Source of the DNA: Brachionus plicatilis | Lineage: Eukaryota; Rotifera; Eurotatoria; Ploima; Brachionidae | NCBI GenBank assembly: GCA_010279815.1 | Contig: QEOQ01000359.1 | Location: forward strand, 869,791-933,790 | Direction of reading: 5' to 3' | Length of the DNA stretch: 64,000 bases | Notes under the pieces: model-generated | What the model was told of the DNA's origin: nothing | Database searches by the model: none | What the model saw: only the letters and a program-made list of their open reading frames with translations | Shown here: one piece after another, positions 10,723 through 21,654 of the stretch | Numbering within the stretch: position 1 is the stretch's first letter | Layout: the number at the start of each line of letters is the position of its first letter | Position numbers and translations under genes: made by a program

Positions 10723-12060
10723 TATCTAGCAGGCTTTATTTTTTTAGGAAGCATAAAAAAATTTAATTCAGATATCATTAATAATTTTTTTTTACTAGCA
10801 GTTAAAAAATTTACAATAAATTATGGCATAATTTCAATAAAAAAAAATTCTATGAGCATATTTCAATGAAAAATTTTTCTACCCAAATTTATTCTATGAG
10901 TTTTGATTTATTTTATTAATTTTCTATCAATTTGTTTTTCTATGAATTGATTCATCATCGATTTTTTTGTGTAATGTTAAAAATGTTCTAAGTTAATGAA
11001 AAAAATTAGAGAGAGATAATAATTTCGAAAAAAAATTAGAGAGAGAAAAAAGAGAAAAAAATCACTAGCAGAAAGAAATAGATCTATTAGAAAATTAACA
11101 GTTTGTCAAGTTGATTTTATTGAAATAAAATTGTAATTGAAAAGGTAATTTTTAAATTAATTTTATTTTAAATAAAGTTTTTTTTTTAAATCAAAGACAA
11201 TATTTTGTATGTTCCTCAAAAAAAAAAAATTTTCACAACTAATTAGCGATCAAATAAAAGAATTCACGGTTTTACCCCGTTTGACTAAGAGTCATTTTTA
11301 CTTACTGCTTTTTATCCGTGTCATACCAATCTCTTTTTTTGTCAATAAATATTATTGTCATAAGAATTAGTGTTTATTTGGTCGGGAAAATAGGGTTTAT
11401 TTTGTCTGTCAAAAATTATTAAATTTTCAGTTTAAAAAAATAAAATCGCTAGTTAAATAGTTTTTTTTATGAGAAAAATTAGAATAAATTTTTCACTACG
11501 TTCAGTTTTTTTGTCACCCTAAAAAAGTTAAAGCCAAAATTAAACACAACATTTGTACTTAATCTTCTAAGATATCATTTTGCTTTATGGTAGTGTTGGG
11601 ATCCGTACAAGCGGACACTTAACCGGCCAAAATTTTCAGAAACCGTGACCGTGTCTGCATAAGCCGGACAACCTTTAAACGGGCGGTAATATGGCCGGTC
11701 AGCTAAGCGGTCTAATTTTTGGACCGCCAAGCTGACCGGCCAAATGACCGACCAGGTTTTATTTTTGATAGGTCAGACGTGTAATACCTGATGGAGCTAA
11801 TTTGGCTATGTCGAGTATTAATACTTATGTGTTAAGTTTTAGTTTTGGTTTTAAATAAAGAAGAAAGAAATTATTCTGTTAATAGAGAAATATTTTAAAA
11901 TTTTGAAAATTTTTTGGAAAAACAGTATCATTTTTTTGAGATTGTCCGCCAAAAGATAAAGTTATTCAATGTACAGGAATGGTTCTCTTTAGGATCACTG
12001 ATTAAAATAAGAGGTTTAATTGTATAAAGATTTATAAAAATAATTTATTAAATCAAATAA
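10723..12060. other. intergenic with a GC-rich hairpin; no gene
   Basis: Mostly A/T filler. At 11600-11790 the base composition jumps and variants of GACCGGCC and GCGGTC repeat in both orientations. Nothing coding was found. Confidence 0.4.
11693..11741. other. strong GC-rich hairpin
   Basis: GGCCGGTCAGCT-AAGCGGTC pairs with GACCGCC-AAGCTGACCGGCC across a TAATTTTTG loop, giving a ~20-bp stem. Further GACCGGCC-like words lie on both sides. There is no U-tract or coding context, so a terminator is unlikely. It may be the core of a decayed inverted-repeat element. Confidence 0.55.
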
Positions 12061-12112
12061 TAAATGGAAACTAATGTTAAAGCTAATCTAATCTGTACAA
12101 AATTTAAAATAT

Positions 12113-12442
12113 TCATCTTCTCTTGTAATAAGATGGATATCCGTATCCATATCCATAGCTTGGATATGTGTAACCATATCCACTACCATATCCAGAAGCA
12201 CCGTAACCTATTCCATAGTCATACAAACCATATCCGTAGCTTGGATATCCATAACCATAATCATACACTCCATAACCAGCACCGTGTCCAAATGCTCCTT
12301 GAAGATTTCCTGATGAAGACTGTAAATTGTTTGATTCGGATTTGAGACCAGTTGATTGAAGTTTTTCACCGAGGGAAGAACTCAGCACAGTTGTGCTTGA
12401 TAGCAGTACAACCAAAAAGGCCAATGTTAATTTGGAAGTCAT
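12113..12442 (-). CDS. secreted Gly/Tyr-rich repeat protein, copy 3 (109 aa)
   Basis: Same protein as copies 1 and 2, on the minus strand. Residue differences from copy 2 are very few (for example Leu-Leu-Ser for Leu-Ile-Ser in the signal peptide core). A TATA-like GATATAAAT lies at about 12538-12546, roughly 95 bp upstream of the ATG on the minus strand, followed upstream by the GTGAACCAAAA block. Its 5' untranslated part (an AATAATAATAAT tract) matches copy 4, not copies 1 and 2. Role unknown; predicted secreted. Confidence 0.8.
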   Translation of the reverse strand: MTSKLTLAFLVVLLSSTTVLSSSLGEKLQSTGLKSESNNLQSSSGNLQGAFGHGAGYGVYDYGYGYPSYGYGLYDYGIGYGASGYGSGYGYTYPSYGYGYGYPSYYKRR

Positions 12443-13473
12443 TTTTTATTTGAAGAGGAAAATTATTTTAGTTCTTTAGTACTTTAAATGAATTATTATT
12501 ATTATTTGAATGATTGTCTTGATAAAATTCTTTGGTAATTTATATCAATTTTTTTTGGTTCACATTTTCTTTTCTTCTTTTTTTTCTATTCTAAAAATAG
12601 GTTTTGAACTTTTTTTATTTTAATATTCGTTCAAATTATGATTCATTAAATTCAATGAGCATTGGTTTTCAAATTTATTTTTATCCATTTTAAATATGGA
12701 AGGTAGATACATATAATTTTTTTCTGAGTTTTCAATCTTTATATTCGCCAGCACGTATTAAAATAATAATAAAATAAGAATTGAGACATTTTTAGTGAGA
12801 AATTTGTTTTATTAGATTTAGAATTTTAGAAAATTAAATTCCAAAATTCACATTTTAACTGGAGTTACATTAATGACATAATCTTTGTTTTGAGTGCTCT
12901 AAATTACATTATTGTTTGCAGTCTGAACTAAACCATTTTTATCAAACAATATTTCCTCTTGAGTAATTTCAACAAGTTTTTCGCTCATTTGATCTACCTC
13001 TTCAGGTATTTTAATAACAATTTTAAATTTAAAATAATTTTTTTTTATGCGAATGACTAAGCGCATCTTACTCAGCTGATTTTCATTTTCCCAGCATAAA
13101 TTTAAAAAACTAGCTCACTCAATTTTGGTCCAAATTGAATGAAAATGGTACCAAATTGAAACTTAAGAACAACTGAGATTTCTGCTTTTTACAGAATAAT
13201 AAAAAAAAATTTCTTTTCGTAAAGTTATCAGCATTTGAATGTTTTTTTAGCAAGTAAAATAATGAAAAAAAAGAATTTGAAAAAGTCAGCTTTAAAGAGT
13301 ACCTAACTTCCTCAATTTATGATAATTAAGAAAAAGAAATAAATATGGTAAAAATTAATTCATTTCTTTGCGATGCTTGGCCTGTACTAACTATAAGACT
13401 ATTTATCATGAGTCATTTTTTTTTTATTTCGCAAGCCTCTAAAAATTCTAAGTACATTCATCAAGCATCAATA

Positions 13474-13638
13474 ATGTCAGTGGCAACTGAAGATACCCAG
13501 TTTTTGGTCAAGAATGCTTCGAGCAAACACGAGAACCCTGTTACTTGTGCAGATTGTGGTAAATTAATGAAATATGCAAGAGGGTTAGAATTAAATATTT
13601 CAAAACTTTTATTAAGTCAATTTAAGTCACTTATATAG
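13474..13638 (+). CDS. uncharacterised CxxC ORF, arm A copy
   Basis: The conserved portion begins MSVATEDTQFLVKNASSK and contains VTCADCGKLMKYARG, a single CxxC pair that could be half of a zinc site. The frame stays open to 13638. A GTTAGAATT just after the ARG codons could be a splice donor, so this may be one exon of a longer gene. The near-identical copy in arm B (21654-21472) has Ile-Asp-Thr-Glu for Glu-Asp-Thr-Gln and keeps the frame. I do not recognise the family. Confidence 0.4.
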   Translation: MSVATEDTQFLVKNASSKHENPVTCADCGKLMKYARGLELNISKLLLSQFKSLI

Positions 13639-13676
13639 TTTACATTTAAAATTTAATCTTTGGAATATTTTGGTGA

Positions 13677-14200
13677 ATGATTGTCTTGATAAAATTCTTT
13701 GGTAATTTATATCAATTTTTTTTGGTTCAAATTTTCTATTCTTTTTTTTTAAATTAAAAAAAGGCTTTGAACTTTTTTTATTTTAATATTAATTTCAAAT
13801 TTATGGCACATTGAAATCTATGTACATTGGTTTTCAATTTTATTTTTAATTTTCCAATCATACTAAATTTGTAAGTGAGATACATTTCTTAATATTGGCA
13901 ATATTATTGGCTTTTCTTATCCTTTATTGCTTCTTTTACCGTCTGATCGATTCGATGATAAGGTAATCACTTGTATGCAAATGTTTTCAATTTATTATTA
14001 AAAAAATAATTTAGGAAAAGTTTTTTCCAGGGCAGTTCCGAATGGCAGAGCCTTCTTTTCAGCCCACATGGTTGCAATATGATTAAGATATTTATTAATT
14101 ATATGTGTATAATTAATATCTAGATTATATATAAATTGTTAAATTGAATTTCAAGAATTCAATTGTTTTCAAGAATTCAATTGCTTGCTGAAAGTATATT
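13677..14200 (-). pseudogene. orphan Gly/Tyr promoter with interrupted MITE, no coding body
   Basis: Read on the minus strand, this holds the 101-bp MITE segment (14200-13940), the 5' flank shared with copy 2 (13930-13800), the GTTCAAAGCC and TTGAACCAAAAAAAATTGATATAAATT block, and the untranslated leader to about 13677. There it breaks into arm A with no Gly/Tyr ORF. The MITE is split by an insertion at about 13990-14165 carrying the LINE-tail-like segment 14005-14130, which recurs at 57600-57725. It is the remnant of a fifth Gly/Tyr locus. Confidence 0.65.
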
Positions 14201-15320
14201 TTAACTTTTTAAAATTATGATTATAACTAATTTTAAAATAAGAAAATTTTATCTTCCGAATCTAGAGAATACAAAATATTTCCCTAATATTTGAGACAAA
14301 AAGTAGTCCTTAAAATTTTCCTTTTTTTTCTTGAAAAACACAAAATAATTTTTTTTCAACTAAGTACATAAATTATTAACACTTTTAAGTATTTTCGAAA
14401 AAATCTATAAATCAATCCATTACTTAAAAGATTTTTCGAATTTAGATCATAATGGATATCTTCGGTTTTACAAAACATATTTTCGAAAAATGGGAAATTG
14501 TTATCAAATGGCTTATTTGAAGTTAAATTTTCATAATTACTAACACAAGATTCACTGAAACTAGACATATCTTAATATTTAAAAATGTGTGAGAAACAGT
14601 AAAATTTTCATACATTACTTCCGATAACTAACTTTAATATTTAAATACAGTTCTTAGTTCTTAGAATTGTCTTGATCTATATTCATAGAATAAAATTAAT
14701 AAAAAAACACAATAAAAAGATATTAAAATGACATTAATAAGAAAAAAAAATATTCAAGCTCAATGAATCTTAATATCTAAATTTCAAACAATCAAATATT
14801 TAAAATAAAATGATTATATAATAAATATTTTGATTATCAGTAAAGCAAAAAATTGGATTGTTGTAAATTCTATTAACAAATTTTTCAAATTAAATAATCT
14901 AAAAAAATAAAAAGAAACGAAGTTTTGAAAAGGAGAAAAAACAAAATTAAATTTTTGAGTTGCTTTTTTAAATTAAATATATTTTGAAAGCAACTTTTTT
15001 TATTTTAGTGTCTTTTTTTCTAAAAAATTAATATGCTAGAACCAAACAGATTCCAGAATTGAATTTTTTGTGACCAAATCAATTAAGAATCAGTTTTTTT
15101 TAAGTTTTTTTTAAAGTTTGTTTAATGATAATTTTTCAAATAAAATAAAATTTGATTTTTCGATTATTAATTTTTATCAAAAAAAATAAAAATTCTGTGA
15201 AAAAATAGACCCTGGGTTAGATTTCTTTTTTATTTTTTTTTCTCGCATATTTTTTATTATTAAAGCATAAAATAATTTAAAGCATAAGAATATTTAATTT
15301 TAAGCATAAGTAATCAAAAA
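14200..15320. other. AT-rich intergenic with a dispersed repeat
   Basis: The segment 14236-14360 (ATCTTCCGAATCT and following) recurs at 17617-17742. A 70-codon frame at 14568-14356 (minus) has no recognisable domain and is not called as a gene. Confidence 0.4.
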
Positions 15321-15327
15321 AAAGATG

Positions 15328-15520
15328 AGTGGTATAAACAGAGACTTAATTGGACATTTAAAGATTGGTACAGAGTCATCTTCAATGACGAGTTCAATTT
15401 TGAGGTCTTTAATCATAAATCAAGAGTAATAGTAAAAAAGTTTAAAAATGGGAAGTTTCCTCCGAAGTTCTGTTTACCAAGGTTACAAAGCGGTGGAGGT
15501 ACAGTCGGTATCTGGTGATG
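15328..15520 (+). pseudogene. Tc1-like transposase relic (first catalytic Asp region)
   Basis: In one frame it reads WTFKDWYRVIFNDEFNFEVF followed by NHKSRV, the Tc1-family block around the first catalytic aspartate (usually W..VIFSDES.F). It then continues to GGGTVGIW and a stop. A possible trace of the second motif, INDIRPH, lies at about 15736-15756. Frames are broken beyond this and no TIRs were found. Confidence 0.6.
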
Positions 15521-16119
15521 AATAATTTTTTTTTGGCTTTATGTTTATTGATTGAAGACAAAAAAATAAAAAATAAAAGAGTAAAATAAAATACGAATGG
15601 TTAAAAATCAAAATATTTAACAATAGTTTATTCTGGTCAAAATTCAACTCATATTATATTTCGATGGTTTTTGGCCTATACTATGTTTAAACACCTTTTT
15701 AAAGCTATTGAAGTGTTTCTTTTTATTAATGACATACGTCCACATTAGCATACTTTTACAGTTGATGCAACCATAAATCTTGCACCATTCTGCATTTAAG
15801 AATTAATTTTAAACTTTTAGAAAAAAAGCTATTTAATTTTTTTACACTTTGTTCTGTTCTCTTGTACTGAACTTCACAAAACCCGAGGCCGTCCATCTAC
15901 GTAAGGCTTACGTTGAAAGAAATATTGAAGAAACTCAATTTTTAAAAAATTTTAAAAAAGACGTAGTCGACCCCATAAGGCCAAGTCGGCTCTAAATATT
16001 GATTAAATTATTTTTGTTTCATGCTATATCTTTTTATGCTTAACTTGCTTTTTTTTATGCGAGACTAATTTTTATATGCTTTAATGACTAAATCTTTATA
16101 CGTTACATAATTTTTTTTT

Positions 16120-17062
16120 ACCGTAATCCCTCATTTTTTGTCCCGGTGTAAAACAGAAAAAGTGTGTTTTGTCCCATGGTATAAATTTGGTTTTGTAGCC
16201 ACTTTTTGATGGTATTTTGTACCGTCACAAAACATTTTGTATCAGCTACAATTCCGAATTTATACCATGGTACAAAATAGGTCATTATAAAATGTGTTAT
16301 ATAAAAAAATCGGAAACTTTTTTTTGGTTCATTATTTAAGTAGTCAAGATTTTTTTTTGGTATATAAACAATAAATCCTAAGAAATTAAATAGAAAAAGC
16401 CACAAAGAAAATTCTTTATGACTTTTTTTGTAATATCAAAAGATACCTTACAAAAATCAACATGAAATTAGAAATCTCTTTTGAAAACATATTCCTTACT
16501 TTCGCTAGTCCTTTTTAAATGAATCAAAATCCTGAGACCGATGATGACGGCGATGTCGATGAAGAATCGGACCAAAATTCTGATTCAAGTGATCTAGAAG
16601 ACTATTCTAGTATTGATGAGTATGAAAGTGGTGACGGACCTGGCAATGTCCTTTTTAGTAATGTTGATCCTGAAAGTGACAGTGACGTTGGCGATGATGA
16701 TGGTGAAGAGAGTACTATTAGTGTCAAGAGTTACAATTTATTTGTATGAAAATGATTCAAAATAATATTAATGTTTATAAAGATTAAAAAAAAATTTCCT
16801 TAGTTTTTCTAAGTTTTTTCGAATAAATTCCTGAATTTATAAATAAAATATTTGCAAAACAAAAGTTTTCGATTTTTTTATATAACACATTTTAAAATGA
16901 TCTATTTTGTAACATGGTATAAATTCGGAATTGTAGCTGGCACAAAATGTTTTGTGACGGTACAAAATACCATCAAAAAGTGGCTACAAAACCAAATTTG
17001 TGACGTGGTACATATACGAAAAAAATATTTTGTACCTGGGACAAAAAATGAGGGATTACGGT
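16120..17062. mobile_element. DNA element with ~205-bp terminal inverted repeats and an acidic ORF
   Basis: The left arm 16120-16330 and right arm 16855-17062 are inverted copies (ACCGTAATCCCTCATTTTTT at the left end). They contain ATGGTATAAATT and AAACATTTTGT words in mirror order. The 520-bp centre carries the acidic ORF at 16519. Long arms and a cargo ORF set it apart from the simple MITEs nearby. No unambiguous target duplication was seen. Family uncertain; the acidic ORF resembles piggyBac leaders in composition. Confidence 0.75.
16519..16749 (+). CDS. acidic ORF inside long-TIR element (76 aa)
   Basis: Begins MNQNPETDDDGDVDEESDQN and is dominated by Asp, Glu and Ser, with GDGPGNVLF in the middle. 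No cysteines or hydrophobic segments, so likely disordered. Acidic N-terminal leaders of similar length precede the catalytic core in many piggyBac-type transposases, and the ORF at 43073 in this window is linked to a piggyBac C-terminus. Here no catalytic core follows. It may be a captured or deletion-derived transposase N-terminus. Confidence 0.45.
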   Translation: MNQNPETDDDGDVDEESDQNSDSSDLEDYSSIDEYESGDGPGNVLFSNVDPESDSDVGDDDGEESTISVKSYNLFV

Positions 17063-18471
17063 ATACTATAATTTTTTTTTTTAATGCGTCAAATACATTT
17101 TTCCACACATAATGAAAAAAAACATAAAAGCTAAAAAAAATGGAAAAAAAATTCACTCATCATTGTTAATTAATATTTTATGTTTAATAGTTTATTTCTA
17201 TTTTAAAAGAAAGGCTACGAGCAGGGCTCCTTTGGTTAGTTAGATAATTTTAATGTCTTTTTATAAACAAAACTTAGACTAAATAGACATAAAAAGAACA
17301 ATAAGATACAAGTAACTTTTTAGATTGATACCAAAATCAAAATTAAAGAGAAATAAAATCAAGCTTAAAAAAATTAAAACAAAAAGTTGATTGAACCAAA
17401 ATAAAGTTTTTGATGATTAATTTTTTTTTTAATTTAGCCTAATAGGCCGTCTTTTATCCAAGTTACACCCCCATGTGCATTTTTGGATTTTGCGGGCATG
17501 TGCGTTTTTCAGGTATCCAAAATAATTAAATTAAATTCCTTTTTTCCTTTTTTTTAATATTCCAGAAGCGAAGCAGTGGGTTAAACCTTGTAAATTAAAA
17601 TTATAAATTTTTTAAAGTAAGAAAATTCTATCTTCCGAATCTTGAGAAAACAATATATTTCATTAATATTTGAAACAAAAATTAGTCATTAAAATATTCC
17701 TTTTTTTTTCTAAAAAAACACAAAATAATTTTTTTCAAATAAAACTTGTTTTGTTTAATTAATTACTAATTATTAATTTTAATAAATATATTTTTTGTTT
17801 TCTTTATTTATTTTTCATTAATAAATAATTTTTTTATAATGAATTCTCATTTCAAGAAAAAATATATTTTTAAAATCGAATGGCAATAAAATTAATTAGT
17901 ATCATATTAATTAGCACTAAATTCATAGTATTAAATTCGTTAAATATTAAATTACAATCAATCTTTTTATACACTGTTTTTACGAAATATGTAATTAAGA
18001 GAAGAATATATTTTTGAAAAGTCAAAAAATTTCAATAAAATCAAAAAGAAAAAAAAAACTGAAAAAAGCGATTTTTAAGAATTTTTCTCCTTTTTATCAA
18101 ATTCAAATCAAAATTAAGAAAAAAATACAAAATTTAGGTCAAGTGTTATTTCAAAATATGAGAATAAAAATAAATCTAAAAAGATAAGCTTTCATCTACG
18201 TAAATTCCTTAAATTTTAAACAGTTTATCATAGCATGATACTGTATATTTGATTTTAATAAAAACCAATAATTAAATATTTTTTCTTTTTTAAAAAAATA
18301 TTGCCAAATTTAATGAACCAAAATTTAATTAATAAGCTTTATTGACTGATGACTAAAAAATAATAATTGCTTCAATTAGTTTCTAAACAAATCAATTAAA
18401 CAAACAAAAATTTTAATTTAAAAAAAACACTTTTATTAACATACAAGCTAAGATTTTTTTCAAAAAAAAAA
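17063..18471. other. AT-rich intergenic with a dispersed repeat copy
   Basis: 17617-17742 repeats 14236-14360. A less AT-biased stretch at 17440-17520 (GTTACACCCCCATGTGC) has no open frame or partner that I can see. TTTATT at 18432-18437 is a plausible polyadenylation signal on the minus strand for SR gene 2. Confidence 0.4.
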
Positions 18472-19748
18472 TCAAGATCTAGACCTTCTAGAGTAGCTTC
18501 GGGATCTCGACCTTCGTCTCGAGTCACTTCTTGATCTCGATCGCCTTCTGATCACACTTGGCGATCGAGATCGTCGTCTTGATCTGCTTCTGGAGCGCGA
18601 TCTTCGTCTAGAAAAAAGAATAAAAAATTTTCATAAAAATAAAATATTTTCACAAAAAATAAAAATTTTCATAAAAATAAAAATTTTCATAAAAATAAAA
18701 TATTTTCATAAAAATAAAATATTTTCATAAAAATAAAATATTTTCATAAAAATAAAATATTTTCATAAAAATAAAAATTTTCATAAAAATAAAAAATTCT
18801 CATAAATATAAATTATTTTCACAAAAATTAAATATTTTCATAAAAATAAAAAATTTTCATAAAAATAAAATATTTTCATAAAAATAAAAAATTTTCATAA
18901 AAATAAAATATTTTCATAAAAATAAAAAATTTTCATAGAAATAAAAATTTTCATAAAATTAAAAAAAAAAAACTCTACCTATCGCGCCTATCATCTCTGT
19001 CGCGGTCCGAGCGTCTCCGATCGGGACAGTCCTTGGCGAAATGGCCCCTTCGCCCACACTCATAACAATCCAAAGAGCGAGGTGCGCGGCCCCCTCTGGA
19101 AAAGCCATTTCTTCCATACTTACTCTCGCGACTTATCTTCTCCTCCTTTGACTTGGCCCACTCGATCACCATGGATCGACCGCGCAACTCTTTGCCATTC
19201 TCACTTCTCAACGCATCCTAAGAAAAATCAAACAATCACTATTGCGTCACTCAAATATCTGCACTGTTTCACTAATGACTGACTCGTGAGTACTGGGGAG
19301 TTCTGAATCAAGTGTTACTAGAGGATTTATGAGCCTGAATGCCTTATCACTGTATGGAATTAAGGTGAGGTGACTGTCACTGATGAATGACTAGATGCAT
19401 GACTTGGTCTTTTAGTGATTTAGTTATCATGTTTATTGAACTAATTTAGTCTAAGCAGCCAAGTGTGTGTGTTTGACTGGGCTCTTTAATAAAAAACTGG
19501 ATATTATCACATAAAAAGTGGCAGTCGGATTTTTGTAGCAGTTATTGTAGTATAATTAGCAAATGTTTGTGTGAGCTTACCTCTGCGTCTCTTTCGTCGT
19601 CAAAATCCAGGAATGCGTAGCTGGGCGCATTGCCTTTGCTCTTAATGTCGCAGGCGAGTATTTTTCCGTACTTGTCAAAAGTATCCTCAATGTCGCGACG
19701 CGTTATGTCGCGATCTAAATTTCCCACATACAATTGAGTCTTGGGCAT
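18472..19748 (-). CDS. SR splicing factor 2: RRM, CCHC zinc knuckle, RS tail (180 aa, 3 exons)
   Basis: Exons 19748-19581, 19217-18979 and 18607-18472. Donors are GTAAGC and GTAGAG, acceptors CTTAG and TCTAG; the summed frame (543 nt) is open and in phase. The RRM has RNP2 LYVGNL and RNP1-like APSYAFLDF. The linker contains WAKSKEEK. The zinc knuckle is CYECGRRGHFAKDC, then an RD-rich stretch, then an exon coding almost only RS and RR repeats. It belongs with SR gene 4 in a subtype sharing RRDIE and DIKSKG in the RRM. Intron 2 (371 bp) is nearly all minisatellite. Inferred role: pre-mRNA splicing and export adaptor in nuclear speckles. Confidence 0.88.
18625..18960. repeat. 19-bp minisatellite inside intron 2 of SR gene 2
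   Basis: About 17 copies of a unit like TTTTCATAAAAATAAAATA with small variations fill almost the whole intron, leaving only its ends unique. It is likely to be length-polymorphic. Confidence 0.85.
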
Positions 19749-20400
19749 CCTTAATTTCGTACTTAATTTTTTTTTTTTTTTTTTAGATCAAATATGAAGG
19801 ATAAAATATACAGAATTTTTGCTATTTATGCTCTACAGAATTACTGAAACCATGTAACCAAGCACATGTAGCGCTTAATTTTCATATTTAACTTAACATT
19901 TATGCAGTGTTTAAAGAAAAAAAAGTCAAACCTGCTTTAACTATTTTTTTTTATTTTTTTATTTGGGCTGTTTGACCGTTTACTGAGGTGAAGTTTTGCC
20001 ATGAGTTAATTAATTAGATGAATTAGTTATTTTTTTAACTGATTTTTTTTAGTAACTCAAATTTTACTCATTTTTTTCTGCTTCAATATTTTGATGGAAA
20101 GAGAAAATATGAACATAAAAATAAAAAGTGTTAATTAAAAAATGATTTATTTTCTTTAAAACTTCTTTAATTGCGGCAAAAAATCCTAAATGAAACCCAA
20201 ATTTAACTAATAAACAATAATTGAAGAAAATTAATTAAATAACTTAAAAATATATTTAAACCATGAACCCATTGCTGATAAAATTATACACTGTTAAAAA
20301 TGAATACTTTTATTATTCCTATTTTAAATATTAACTTATCCAAGATATTGGAAAGAAAGTTGGCAGATTCATCAAACAAAGATAAATATCACATTTGTGG
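19749..20400. other. intergenic flank of SR gene 2, no other gene
   Basis: Probable 5' flank of SR gene 2 with long T runs. Nothing else recognised. Confidence 0.35.
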
Positions 20401-20406
20401 GGCAAA

Positions 20407-20715
20407 ATGTTATTTATTGTACATTTTTATATTTTTACATTTTTACATTTTTGAGAGAAGAAAAAAAAATCTCAAAATCAAAAAATCTAAAAAAATTTTC
20501 ATTCAATTTTCATAAATTCGCAATTAATTAAAAATGATTTTCAAAAAATTATCCTTGGTTTTTACATTTAAATTTTTCTAAAACTCCTTTTTAAGTAATT
20601 GCGAATTTATTATTACTTTTCTTGAATGAAAATTTTCTTAGATTTTTTTATTTTGAGATTTTTTTTTTCCTCTCAAAAATGTAAAAAAATGTAAAATATA
20701 AAAATGTACAATAAT
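20407..20715. repeat. inverted-repeat element (~310 bp)
   Basis: TTGTACATTTTTATATTTTT at 20407 pairs with the segment ending at 20715. The inner arms pair through AATTTTCATTCAA and TTGAATGAAAATT and through AATTCGCAATTA and its complement. The centre is short. MITE-like; the frame open through it is incidental. Confidence 0.65.
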
Positions 20716-21456
20716 TTTCATTTTTCCTTTAATTAAATACTTTTTAATGACGTGCATTTTCCTGCAAAATTGAAAAGTTTTTGCAGAGCCTTATCTAATA
20801 TTTAGCATGTTTTTTGCATTAGTTAGCATTTACAGAGAGATTTAATCAAATACCATTCAAAAATTATAAACAAAATACTATTTGATCTGATTTTTTAGAT
20901 CCTAAACTTCAAGATGCCTATAAAAATTGTGTATATTGATTTTGATTTTTGGGGGTGACAAATTTTAAGATTTGAGATGGCAAAAAAACTTAATGCAGAG
21001 ACAAATTCAATCTAAATTTTCTGACAAAAAAAACTAATTGACTGGCAATTTTATATATTGAACTGACTATTTATTAATTTTGGACTGGCGAAATAAATCT
21101 TATTTTTCCGACTAAATAAAAAACTCGGATGAAAAAAAAATAAATTTAAATGACAAAAATAAAATTTATTAAAAAATTAAAAATCATTTATTTGTTAAAA
21201 TACATGAAGCAGAGCTTTAAATATGCGAGTAACGGGCGTTATTTAATAGTTTTGGATGCGGTCAGAGCAAACAGGTCCATTAGGCGAGTGGTTTTTTGCA
21301 AACTTTTTTGACAGTATTTTTGATAACCCGTACGATAAGGGTTGTCAAATATGTGATCAATCTTTTTTTTTTAAAATAAAAAATTGAAATCAATATCGAT
21401 TTTAGAAAGGAAAATCGATCAGTTCAATAGTAACAATTAAAAAAATATACGTCACC
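20716..21456. other. intergenic, partial GCAGAG-family repeat
   Basis: 20725-20840 shares GACGTGCATTTTCCTGCA-like words with the repeats at 4.8 and 29.6 kb. The rest, up to the arm B border, shows nothing recognisable. Confidence 0.35.
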
Positions 21457-21471
21457 AAAATATTCCAAAGA

Positions 21472-21654
21472 TTAAATTTTAAATGTAAAATATATAAGTG
21501 ACTTAAATTGAGTTAATAAAAGTTTTGAAATATTTAATTCTAACCCTCTTGCATATTTCATTAATTTACCACACTCTGCACAAGTAACAGGGTTCTCGTG
21601 TTTGCTCGAAGCATTCTTGACCAAAAACTCGGTATCTATAGTTGCCACAGACAT
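21472..21654 (-). CDS. uncharacterised CxxC ORF, arm B copy
   Basis: Sixty codons starting MSVATIDTEFLVKNASSK, with VTCAECGKLMKYARG and a Lys/Phe-rich end that is probably intronic readthrough after the same possible GTTAGA donor. Differences from arm A include conservative changes (Asp to Glu within the CxxC loop), and the frame is kept. No family recognised. Confidence 0.4.
   Translation of the reverse strand: MSVATIDTEFLVKNASSKHENPVTCAECGKLMKYARGLELNISKLLLTQFKSLIYFTFKI

Larger units (their letters stand above)
12061..13676. repeat. inverted duplication, arm A (partner 21457-23060)
   Basis: The arm reads as the reverse complement of 21457-23060 throughout. It carries a Gly/Tyr gene, its TATA block, a shared ~900-bp intergenic tract and a CxxC ORF. 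Divergence is low, with scattered substitutions and small indels. The sharp outer edge is at TTTTGGTGA (about 13676), where arm A runs into the orphan promoter. Confidence 0.85.

Noticed and set aside
16118..17156. Three short frames in the arms of the 16.1-17.1-kb element
   Set aside because: They lie in mirrored terminal repeats and are translations of the same non-coding arm; only the central acidic ORF was kept.
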